From positions 124,001-188,000 of the forward strand of contig NZ_JOBF01000003.1 of NCBI RefSeq assembly GCF_000718635.1: 64,000 nucleotides of DNA, read 5' to 3'. Of the stretch, positions 1 through 12,000 are shown in pieces; positions within the stretch are counted from its first letter, which is position 1; every line of letters begins with the position of its first letter. Origin of the DNA: Streptomyces varsoviensis (GTDB lineage: Bacteria; Actinomycetota; Actinomycetes; Streptomycetales; Streptomycetaceae). Below the pieces are notes generated by a model. That model did no database searches, was not told where the DNA came from, and saw only the letters and a program-made list of their open reading frames with translations. The translations under genes were made by a program, and so were the position numbers.

Positions 1-3000
1 CCCTCCCGGCCGAGCCCGTCGCGGCGCTCGGCCTCGACATGTCCGACGACGCCGGTGGGCCCGTACCAGCGACGCCCCGGCGTGGCCTGGGCGGCCCGCT
101 CGATGACGCTCGCGCCGCCCGACTTGCCGCTCCCCGCCTCGCAGGCGACAAGTACGACCGGCGCGCCGGTGTCCTTCGTCAACGACCCGACGAACGCGGC
201 CAGTTGATCGCCGCCCACCTCCAGCGGCTTGGCCTCGCCCTCGGCGTGCAGGAGCACGCCCTTGCCGGTGCCGTGCGCGTCGAAGAAGTACGGCCGCCGG
301 CGGCTCCCGGCCCCCGCCGTCGCCCCCTGCTGCGGGCCCTTGACGTGCCAGGGGGTGGTGTCGGTGGCCGTGTGCACCGTGCCGTCGGGGGTCTCGGCGC
401 CCTTCGGCCCCTTGTAGTGCCAGTAGGTGGCGCCGTCCCGCCGGAAGTTCGCGTAGAACTTCTCGCGGGCGGCCCATTCCTCGCCGGAGTGCGACGCGTG
501 GCCGATGACCTGCCCTTCGGCGTTCTTGATCGCGTGCAGCCGAGAAGTGAACTTGCCGACCGGGACGTGGCGGCCGTCAGTGGTGACGAGCGTCGGGGGC
601 AGGGGCTCCCGCTGCTGCGACGGCGGGCGGGAAGCGGCCGGCGACGGCCCGCCGCCCCACCGCTTGAGCTTCGCCCGCGTCGCGCGCAACCGCTCGGCGA
701 GCGAGGCGAAGCCGCTGGAGCGCCGCTGTTCGGCGGGCTGTTGCTGGTGCTGCTGGAGGAGCTGCGCCGACTGCTGTACGGGGGGTGCGGGCCGTACGGG
801 CCGGGCCGGCCGTACGGGCTCCACCGGGCCCATGGCCTGGTAGTGGTCCTCACCGTTGTAGTGGACGTACAGCGTGCCGCCGCGGGCGCCGGGGTTGAAG
901 GACTGCGTGGGGACGCCCTCCTGCACGACCCGGATGTTCACGTCCAGCGCGCGGGCGAGGACCAGCGGGGCGTGGTCGAACAGCGGTGTGTTCCACAGCC
1001 TGGTGTCGCGCAGGGCCGCCGCCACGAGCTGCCGCGCGCCCAGCATTTCGGCCGTCGCCCTGTTGGGCGCGTACTCCAGCAGGCTCGATCCGAGCCGCTG
1101 CCACGCCTCCGGGTCCGTGGCGTCGGGGAGGTCGGCGAACCCCAGCTCGTCCAGTTCCGCCACCGTCGTCCGCGCGTCCGCGCCCTCGCTCATCAGCCAG
1201 TCCGCGACATGGTCGCGCAGCCCGGGCACGTCGAGGTGGAGCACCTGCCCGGCCACGCCCTGGCGGTACCCGCCGGCCAGGACGGACGCGAAGAGGCAGT
1301 CCCCGTCGCCGGTCACCCCGAGAACCCGGAACTCCCGCCCGTCGACGGTGAACCGGCCCGTCTCGGACCGCTCCTCGGTGGCCGCCTTGCTCTTGGCCCC
1401 GGCCTCACGCGGCTCGGTGACCTTGGGCCGTACCGCCTCGGGCTCCTGCCGCCCCTTGGCCGCGTCGGGCTCCTGCCGCCCCTTGGCCGCGTCGGGCTCC
1501 TGCCGCTCCTTGGCCGCGTCGGACTCCTGCCGCCCCTTGGCCGCGTCGGGCTCCTGCCGCTCCTTGGGCTTGGTCAGCGTCTCCGGCTCGTTCGGGGGCG
1601 CGGGCTTCGGCTGCGGCTGCGGCTGCGGCTGGGCAGTGGGCGCGGGCTTCGGCTCGACAGCGGGAACGGGCTCGGCGGCCGGCTTGGCCTCCGCCTTCCC
1701 CGCCTCGGGCTTGGCCTCCACCGAACCCGCCTCGGGCTTGGTCTCCGTCTTCCCCGCCTCGGACTTGGGCTCCGCCGTAGTCGGCGCGTACGTGTTCCCG
1801 TCGTGGCGCAGCAGCGGGCCGCCGGACGGGTCCTTGCCGTACGACGTGATGTGGCCGTCCTTGTCGACGACGCGCAGCCCGCCGAAGAGGGAGGCGGCCA
1901 GGCCGCGGGCGAGCGCGGTGAGGGACGGGGACGGCTGCGCCGTCGGGCGGGAGAGCAGCGCGGCGGTGAGCTCGCGGCGCTGCCCGTCGGTGAGGGCCGC
2001 GGGGGTCAGGGGCCCGGGCGGCAGGCCCGCCGCCGCCAGTTCCTCCGGGGTGAACTCGTCGTCGGCGGCCGGGAACATCCGCCGCCCCAGGGCCTCCCGC
2101 TGCGCGGTGGTCAGCGACACCGACGACGGCAGCCGGCCGTCCCGTACGTACTCCGCCCGCTGTCCGGGGGCCAGCCGCACCCCCGCCTCGTCCAGGTCGG
2201 CCTGGGTGAAGGGGTGCTGGAAGAGGAGTTCGTCGCCGAGGTCCGGGAAGCGCGGCTGCTCCAGCTCGCGGGCCAGCCGGTCGCGTACGCCCGCGGCCTC
2301 CCGCTTCTCGTCGCCGCGCGGCACACCGTGCCGGGTCGCCGCCTCGGCCTCCTTGCCGCCGGCCTTCTCCACCGCCTTCATCGACGCGGCGAGCGATTCG
2401 GCGAAGCGCGAGCCGGGCCCGGTGACCGGGTTCAGCGTGTGGCGGCTGCCGTCGGGCAGGACGAGGGTGGTGGTGCCTTCCAGGGACGCGGGTTCGGTGG
2501 CGTCGTCGGTGCTCTGGGCTTCCTGGGCGTCGGGCCTGGGGACGGCCGAGCGGTACGTGTCGTCCTTGACGTGCAGTACGACGCCGCCGCGCTCCGGCTG
2601 CGCCTCCTTCGCCCCCTCCGTCCCGTGCGGCAGGAACTTCTGGAACCCCAGGTCGCCTCGGACCACCGTCACCGGCACGCCCAGCGCGCGGGCGGCGAGG
2701 AGCGGGAGCAGGTCGCCGCCCGCGTGGTTCCAGCCGGTGTCCTTGCGGTACCCGATGCGGTCGTCGCCCGCGCGCAGCAGTTCCTTACGGGCCAGGGCCA
2801 GCCGCTGGTCGGCGGTGAGCGTGACGTCCTTCGGCAGCCGCTGCCACGTCTCGAACTCCTGGCGCTGCGCCGAGTCGAGCTGGATGCCGGCCTCGGCCAG
2901 GTCGTCGGCCGTGAACCGGTCCCAGTCGTCCACGGCCAAGAAGCCCGCCAACTCGTCCTTGTCCGCCGACAGTTGCGCGGCCAGCTTGTTCTTGAGCGCA

Positions 3001-6000
3001 GCGATCTCGACAGGCGTGATCTCGGCAGGAGTGATCAGGGCAGGGGTGGTCACATCGCCCACGGCCTGGGCGTCCTGCCCCGCTCGCAGCGCCGCGAACT
3101 TCTCGGGGTCGGCCCGGCGCAGGGCGTGGAGCAGCGACCGGTGGAAGCCGGTGCCGGTGTCCGGGTCGTGCCGGGCGGCGCCCTGGCCCGTGCTGTCGCC
3201 CTCGGCCCCCGTCTCCTGCTTGCTGCTCGGCGGCTCCACGAGGTCGAGGACCGTCGTGCCGTCCGGCCCCGTCAGGCTCAGCGGCTCGCCGTCGCCGTCC
3301 TTGTCCAGCACCGTGTACGGGTCCGGCGCCGGGTCGTCGTCGGTGGCCCGTTCGTACGTCTCGGGGTCGGCCTCCGGGTACCACGGGCGGTGATCCGGCT
3401 CGCCGGAGCGGCGGGCCGACTTCTGGGCGGCGAGGAACCGTTCGCGGGCCCGCACCACCGCGCCGTGCCGAGTCTCCAACTTTTCGCGGGCCTTGGCGTA
3501 CGCGCCATCGGCGGTCCGCAGTGCGTCGCGCGCCCCGCCCTTCGGTTCTCCCGGTGCTCCGGTGGCCGCGCGGGCCTTCTCGTCCGCGGCCAGCCATTCC
3601 TCCCGCGCGGTACGGGCCTCCGTCAGCGCCTTGCGGTACCGGGCGTCCTCCAGCCGCCACTGCCGCGCGAACGCCGCCGCCTTGTCCCGTTCGCGGGCGG
3701 CGGCCTCCGTCAGCGTCTCGGCCGTCAGCAGCGGGTCGCGCTCCCCCGGCGTCCCCGGCAGCCAGGGAGCGGTCTCCTTCTCGACCTCCGCCACGGAGGT
3801 GAGCTGGGTCTGCTGCGCCTCTCCGGCCGCCGTCGCCTCGTCCGGGTGCGGGTAGCCCGGCGCGGCTTCCGGTACCGGCGGTGTCTCATGATCGTCCTTG
3901 AGTTCCGGGTCCCAGGGCTTCGGCGGCGGCCCCTGCCGGTCCGCCTCCGGGAGCCCGTGGTACCGCAGCGTGTCGTGGGCGGCGGTCCAGGCGCGGGCCA
4001 GCCGCCGCTCGGCCTTCGTACGGTCGCGGGCGTGGTCGGCCAGGTCCTGGTGCAGCTTCGCGTGGTGTTCCTCGCGCGTGGCGAGCCGGCGCTCGGCGGC
4101 GTCGTAGGCCGCCTGCCGCTCCTTGACGCGGGTCTCGGCCTCGGCGGCGGTGAGCGGCCCTCCCGAGGCTGCCCCGCCCTCCACCGCACCCGCGCCCGCC
4201 GCCTCGGCCTCAGCCTTCGCCAGCGCCTCGCGGGCAGCCGCCAAGCCGGCCCGCGCCTCGGCGAGTTCCGCCGGGAAGGCCCGTAGGGAACGCGCGGTCG
4301 CGTCCCATGCCTTGGCGGCCTTCTCGAAGGCTTCGGTCTCCGCCTTCACGGCCTTCTGGGCGTCCTCGACCTGCGGCGGGAGCAGGTCGAACTTCTTGGC
4401 CAGGTCGTTGGCGACCCATACGTACACGCCGTCGCCGATGGTGTGGCCCACCGCGGCCTCGGGGAGCCCCAGCTCCTTGCGGACGACCTGCGGCACCAGG
4501 TTGTTCAGCTTCGTGACGAACGGCGCGTCGGCGATGCGCTGGGTGACCTTGGCGGAGTGCTGCCAGTACACCGGCAGCCGTACGAGCACGGCACCGCCCG
4601 CGGGCGGCTTGACCGTGGTCAGCGCGGAGGTACGGCGGTCGGAGGCGATGCCGGAAGTGGCGGAGTCCGACCAGCCGGGGCCGCTGCCGGAGGCGCCGCC
4701 GGGCGGCAGGGGGCCGGGGGCCGCCGCGACGTTCGGGCCGGCGCTGAACCCCGGCTGGTGCGTCTCGGTGCTGTCGCCCGTGTACGTGGTGTTGGTCAGC
4801 GCGCGGGTGCTGGCGCCCAGCCCCGCCCCGGGGTCGAAGGTCACCACCTGCGCGTGGCCGAGGTCGACGCTCGCGTGCAGGGACAGGGTGGCGTCGAGGC
4901 CGCCGACGGCGGTGGTGTGGTCGTGCAGGGGCGGCAGCGTGAACTTGTCGCGGACCATCCGGGGGAACGCGGCGGCCAGCACCTCGTCGGAGACGTTGTT
5001 GTAGTGCGCCTCCGCGCCGGCCGTGCCGGGCTTGGTCAGCTTGCCCTGGCCCAGGTAGGGGGCGCCCTTCGGGCCGGCCGCCTCTTGTCCGGGGCGCGGC
5101 CGGCGGTGGCGCGGCCGCTCGGCGGTGTCGAGGGCAAAGGCGCCGGCCTCGCGGAGCTTCGCGACACCGCCCACGCCGAGCACGACCAGGCTCTCGGGGG
5201 CGGAGGCGAAGAGTTCCTTCCCCTTCCGGTAGCGGGCTTGCGCGCCGCGCTTGAGCACGTCGTCGCCCGCGCTCGGCAGCAGCTTCGGCCGGTCGCCGCC
5301 GCCCGGCGTGGCCACGGGTTTCAGCGCCGGCAGCGCGGGGCCGCCGCCGCTCCGGGGCACGGTCAGGCTGATCGGCACGTTCTCGTCGAGCTCGCCGACA
5401 TCGTGGCGGAACGCCAGTTGCCGCACCCCGTCCAGCTCCAGGTCGATGGAGAGGGTGAAGCGGGTGCGGCTGCGCACGGCCGGGCCGGACCAGGCGATGG
5501 ACGCGGTGGGCATGTCGGTGGCGTTCGTCGCGCGGGCCGTGGAGCGGGAGGTGCCGGCCCGGTCGTCGAAGCCGGCCGCGGCGGACTTCACGTTCGGCGT
5601 GGAGTCCACGGTCGGCGTCTCGGTGACCTTGTAGCCGCCGTCCGAGCCGGACGACACCTTCTCGGTCAGCGTCTCGGCGGCGAGCAGCGTCTTCGCCGTG
5701 GTCAGCTTCACGTCGTGGCGCAGCGTGCCGCCACCGGAGGTCTCCCGGCGCAGGGTGACGACGAGCCGGCCCTGCTTCGACGGGCCGAGGTTGTTGCGCA
5801 CCATGCGCAGCGACGCGCCGCCGTTCTCCATGGTGGCGCGCAGGCCGCGCAGCGCCTCCGGGGAGAGCAGCAGGTTCTTGCCGGCGAGGCTGCCGAGCTG
5901 GTCGTCGAGGATGCTGTGCGGGTTGAGCCACCCGGCCTGGGCGGGCAGTTCCTTCCTGACCCGGGCGGTGAACGCGTCGAGGGCGCCCGCCATGTCGAGG

Positions 6001-9000
6001 CGGCCGACCGGGAAGGCGGCGAGCTTGGTCAGGTCGCTCGCCGCGAACCGCTCCGGCGTCGGCTGGGCGCCGAGCCCGTCGTCGTAGAGCCCGGCGGCCT
6101 TGGCGTCGGCCAGCGGCATCCACAGCAGGACGCCGTCGGGTACGTTCACCACCCGCCCCTTGGGGGTGTTGGCGGTCACGGCGTTGACCGCCGGCGCCGC
6201 GAGCCCGGCGTGCCGGTAGCGGGCCGCCAGGTGCCAGTCGACGTCGGCGACCACCAGGGCCAGCGGGCCGGCGTGCTCGGTGGTGTTGGCCGGGTTGGCG
6301 GTGAGGCTCGCGGACTCCGTCGTGGTGCGGCCGCGCTGGTAGGGGGTCCAGGTCAGGCCGTAGTTGCCGGTGGTCTGGTGGGCGTCGGGCTGCTTGGCGC
6401 GGAACGCGGCGTTCAGGCCGACGCTGCCGTTGGTGGCCGAGGAGACGGAGTGCCCGGCGCCGGTCAGCGCCGAGCCGATCATGGACGCGGAGAGATCGCC
6501 CGAGTCGGCCACCGCGAGGACCCGCGGATTCTTGATCTTCGGCCAGGCGCTGACGGTCGCGGTGTCGTCGGTGAAGGCGGTCTTGCCGTACAACTCGCCG
6601 ACGTGCTTGCCCGTCTGCGCGGCGTCGCTGAAGTCCGCCTCGTTGCGCCCGGCGCCGAAGGAGTTGCCCAGGGCGCGGCTCGCCGGCGTGCCCTTCACCT
6701 GATAGACCCAGGAGCCGCCCGACACCTCGCCGAGCAGGCCCGTGAGGTGTTCCTGTACGACCTCGGGGGCCACCACCTTCTGTACGAGGTGGGGGTGGCC
6801 GAAGATCTCGTGCGGCTGCCAGTCGGGCACCGGCCGGCCGGAGGAGAGCTTCTCGGCCAGCTCCTCGCTCATCGCCTGGACCGGCTCGACGGCCCGGTCG
6901 CGCCGGAGCCCGCCGAGGGGGACCTCCTGCGGCTGTGCCTCCTGTTCTTTCCGTTCGGCCGTCGGTCGCGGGTGCGCGTGGGTGGGCGACAGGGCGGCGG
7001 GCACCGCGATGGTGACATGCCCGGCGAACCGCTCCGGCTCCGAACCGAGCAGGGCGATGGGCTCGCTGGGCCGTACGAACCACGGCAGGCTCATGAGCTG
7101 GCCGCTGAGCACGCGCGCGGCCTGGCGCGGCCGCCGGAACGAGGTGGCGGTGGCGTGGAACTGGAGGTCGTACGTCCACAGGTGCTGCGGCCCGGTGCTG
7201 GTGACGCCGCCGTCGGTGGCGGCCATCGGCCCGTACGTCGTGCCGTATGACGTGGACCAGCCGTACCGGGCGCTGAACCCGGCCGACGCGCCGAGGTCGC
7301 CGCCGCCGGAGACGCCCAGGTCGAAGCCGGCGGCGAAGCCCTGGGTGCGGGTGCTGGCGGAGTCGCCGTGGCGCATCGACGCCAGGTTGTTGGCCTGGCC
7401 GAGGTCGTGTGCGACGCCGTCGAAGCGGAGGTTGGCGGCGGTGGCCTTGAGGGTGACGGAGACGTACTCCTTGTCCAGCGGGCGGAGGTCGCCGTCGTAG
7501 AGCTGGCCCAGCCGCTCCAGCTCGAAGGAGACGCCGGTGCTGGTCAGCGCCTCAAGGCCGCTCTCCACCTGGACCTGGGAGAGGGCCTGGTGGAGCTTGT
7601 GGGTGTTGCGCAGCGCGTTGGCGTAGTCCTGCGCGCGCCCGGCGAAGCGCTTGGGGACCAGTTCCCCGGTCTCGGCATCCTTCACGTATCGGAACCGCTG
7701 GGGCGTGTGCTCGTCGGGCGACAGGACCAGCTCCGGGTACTCCTCGTACAGCCGCCGGTGCATCTGATCGCGCACCTTCTCGACGAGCGACGCGCTCGTC
7801 GCCGCCGCAGCGTCCTGCCCGTCCTGCCCCTCCTTCTGCCGGTGGGCGGCGTCCCGCGAACTGCCGCCGCCGGGGCCGGAGTCCAGCTCCACGACGGCGT
7901 GCGGGCCGAAGGTGACCGGGTCGTTCTCCAGCAGATAGGCGGGCGGCTTCGGGGCGGGGGCGTCCTCGGCGAGCTTGGTGCCGTCGTCCCAGCCGGCCAG
8001 CCGCCGCGCCTCGGCGCGCGACATCAGCAGCTTGGCGCTGATCTGGTACGGCAGCCCCTCGGGGTGCGGGGAGGCCCACTCCCCGCCGAGCTTGCGGACC
8101 TTGAGACGGTACGCCACGTCGTACAGCCCGGCGTGCCCGCGGCTGTTGAGCGTGCGACCGCTCTCCACGTTGTTGCCGCTGGTGGAGGACTCGGAGCGCT
8201 GACTGGAGACCGAGGCGACCGCCGCGGCCTGCGCCTTCAGCCGGCTGTCGCCCAGCGGCGAGAACGCGGGGCCGAGCGTGGCCGTGACCGTGCCGCCCTG
8301 GGCGCTGCGGCGCTCCACCGTCGCGGTCATCCGGTTGGCGTCGGCCTTCTTGACCTCGCTCTTGTCGGACGCCGTCGACAGCTTGGCGGAGACCGGCTCC
8401 AGCTTCAGTTCGATCGCTCCCAGGGAGCGCTGCCCGCCGAGGCCGGCGAAGAGCGCCTGACTCATGGCCGTGCTGGTGGTGGCCGGGCCGAGCAGGGTGC
8501 GCAGGCTCTCCGGCGAGACGAACGCCGTGATGTCCTCGTGGGCCGCCGTACCGGGCTTGGCCTCGGGGAACGCCTGGAGGGCCCAGGCCAGCAGATGCTG
8601 GTCCGTATCGACCGAGACCGGCGAGTACAGCCGGGGCCGGTCGCCCGGCGCGAAGGTGAACGCGGACGGCAGACGGTCGGGCCGTACGGGGTGGGTGATG
8701 CTGTCCGGGGCGCGCCACATCAGGCCGCCGCGCACCGCGTATGTCGACTTCTCCGGGACGCCGGCACGTTCGGGCGTGATCTCGTTGTGGTTCTTGTCCC
8801 AGCTCTTCGTCTCGACGGTGATGTGCAGGTCGTCCACGTGGACGTGGCTGCTGTCCTTGCCGACCGAGGTCATGCTGGTCTGCGCGCGGTTCTCCGTACC
8901 GTAGGAGTAACTGGGCTCCATCCGCCGGACCGAGAAGCCAATGGAGCCGTACGGGCTGGCGAACCCGGCGGCGGGGCCCAGTGGGACGCTCGCGCCGTAG

Positions 9001-12000
9001 CTGCGGTTCGCGCCCAGGGTCTTGGAGTCGCCCGCGCCGGGGCGGCTGCGGATCTCGGTGTCGACCTTCGTCTCCTGGCCGGACTCGGGCTTCTCCTGCT
9101 TGGTCTGCTCCTCGGCCTTTTCCCCGGACTTTTCCCCGGCCTTCTCCTCGGCCTTCTCCTCGGTCTGCCCCTCGGTCTTCCCTTCAGTGTCCTCGTCGGC
9201 CTTCTTCTCGGGGGCCGCCTCGCCCTCGGCGGCCTCGGGCGTCTTGGGCGGCTCGGTGTACCGGGACCAGTTGCCGAAGTTGCGCACCGTCAGCGTCACC
9301 TGCCGGTAGCCGCCGTCCTCCGCCCGGAACGTGAAAGGCCGCCCGTCGACGAACGTATGCGGGTTGTTCATCAGCTCGCGCTCAAGCTCCGCGAACTCGC
9401 CCGCCGCGGGCTTGAGCGCCGCCTTCAGGTCGTCCCCGAGCAGGTCGAGACCGCGGAACGTGACCTTGCTGTGCCCGAACCCTTCGAGCGAGCGCGGCAG
9501 TTCGGACTCGTCGTCGAACTTGACGAGGTCCTGCGTTTTCCAGTCCGGCGGAGTCGGCCCCTTCTCCAGCGCGATCTCGCGCTCCCCGCCGGGCTCGGCG
9601 CTCTTGACGACCTTCTCGGAGTCGCCCTTCAGGTGCGCGTACGCCTCGTCGAGGATCGTCTCCTCGGTCGCCCGGGGGAACCGCTGCCGCGTCTTGTACA
9701 GCAGCTTCTCGTAGTCGTCGGCGGAGAGCTTGTCCAGTTCGGCGTCCCGCTCGGACTTCGACGCCGCGGATGGCTGCTTCTCCGGGGCCTTTCCGCCGGA
9801 CCCGTCGCCGCCGGGCTCTCCCGGACTGACCGGCTCCTGCTGGAGCGGCGTCGGAACGTCGCCGCCCGAAGGGGCGGGGTCGCGCAGGGCGGCGAGCCGG
9901 CGCGCCAGCGCCTCCCATTCCTTGGAGACCGGCGGCTGCATCCGCGGCTGCGTCTGCGGTTCAGCGGAGTCGGGCTCGTACTGCCCGGAGGTCTTCCTCG
10001 GCAGCCCGTGCCGCAGGCCGGCGGCCTCGTCCTCGCTCGCGCCCGTACTCTCGCTCTCGGTCTTCGGCCGCTCGGTCTCCAGCGAGCCGACGGGCTGCCG
10101 GCTCCCCGGCTTGTTTTCCGCGTTGCCCGTGGCGCGCCCCGGGGGCGGCGGCGTGGCGCTGGTGTTGGGGTTGGGCAGATGCGGGAGCGGCCCGTGGTCG
10201 TCGTCGGTGGCGAGGCCGCCGCGCTCGGCGTCCGTGCCGGTCGGCGTGGTGGGCTCGTTCGCGTGCTGCTGGTGCTCCTGCGGCGCCGGCGCCGCGCTGG
10301 CGTCGTCGGAGGGGTGGGGCGGCGGGCCGAGGGGCGGTCCGTCGCCGTCGAGCCCCAGCCGTCCCAGCCGCTCCAGCAGCGTCGCGCTGTCGCGGGCGGC
10401 GGCGGCCTTGGCCGAGGCCGGCAGGGCGTCGAGTTCCTGGTCGATGCGGCGGTTGAGCGGGTTCAGCGGATCGGGGGCGGTCAGCGCGTCATCGAGCCGC
10501 GCGAGCTCGGCGTCGCGCAGGTCGGCGGAGTGCCGGCGGTACTCCTCCAGCAGCAGGTCGGTGGCCTCCGGATTCCGCGCGGCGGCCTCGAACCTGCGGT
10601 TCCACGCCTTCCGCTGCTCCTCCGTACGGGCCGGGCCGTCCGGATCGCCGTCCCGGATCTGCCGCACCTCGCGCTCGCGGGACAGGTCCCGGAGCCGTTC
10701 CAGGTGCTCGATGTCGACGTGGTCGCGCTCTTCGCCGGTACGGGCCCCGGCCCTGCGCTCCGCCCACCGCCGCCGCTCCTTTGGCGGCATGCCGAGCGCT
10801 TCCTCCCGCTCGGCGACCCAACGGCGCTCCCTGGCCTCCCACTCGTCGTGTTCGGAGGCCGCCTTCTTTCCGGGCTCGTCGGCCGCGCCGCCCGGCTCCT
10901 CGGCGGTTGCCTTGGTGTTCGGCTCCGCGTCCTTGCCGGAGCCGACGGGACCATCGAAGTCATCGAAGCCCTCGGCGTCGGGCCCGCCGGCCTTCAGCTC
11001 TTCGAGCCTCCGCCGCAAGTCGGCGGTTTCGGCGTCCTCCCGCAGGTGCCGGACGCGCCGGTCGTACTGTTCCTTGATGTCGTCCCGCAGCCCATGCTGC
11101 TCGAACCGCCGCCCCCACTCCCCCAGTTCGCGCTCCGAGGCACCGAGCTTTTCGAGGTCGCCCAGGCGGCGCGCGATGTCGAGGGCCGCGAGTTCGGCCT
11201 CGTACTCGGAGAGGATCTTCAGTTCGTCCTCCGCGCTCGCGGCGGTGTCGCAGCGGCTCGCCCACTCCGCGCCGCGCTCCGGCGTCATGCCGAGTGCTTC
11301 CTCGCGCGCCCGGCGGCTGTCGCTCAGCCACCGCGCCGCCCGCAGCTCGTCGTCCAGGGAGGAGGCGTCGCCGCGCGCGGCGACCTCGTCCCGCAGTTCG
11401 CCGAGCCGGTCGTCGTACTGGCGCAGCAGCTCGGTGGTCTCGTGCGGCGTGCCGTGCTGGGCGGAGGACTCGATGTCCAGCGCGCGCCGGTACCACTCCG
11501 AGCGCCGCATGCCGAGCCCGGACACCCGGTCGTACCCGCCGTCGAGGTGGCGGCGGAAGTGCTGAAGGCGCTCGCCGAGCCCCGCCACGGCCACCTTGTC
11601 CTGGAGCTCGCGCAGCCCTTCGGCCGCCTCGCGGTACTTCCCGGCCGCCGAGTCCTCGGTGATCTTCCGGGTGAGTTCCCGGCGCTCGTCGGGGTCCATG
11701 CCGTGCCGGCGGGCCTGCTCGCCCAGGTGCTTGAGCGCCTGCCCGACGCGCTTGTCCATGGTGGTCGCCGCGCCGGGTACGGCCTCGGGGGCCTTGGGCC
11801 CGAACTCTTCCGCACCACCGGGGACCTTTGGCAGGTCGCCGAGGCCCGAGTCCGCCGAGTCGAGGTCCGACCGGTCCGCGAACGGCAACTCACGCAGCAG
11901 TGAGTCGAGTTCGTCGGCCTCCGAACGGCCCGAGCCGCCGTTCTCCTCATGCGGCGGGCGCGCCGCGCCGCCGGGGTCGTGCGAGGGGACCGGGGGCAGC

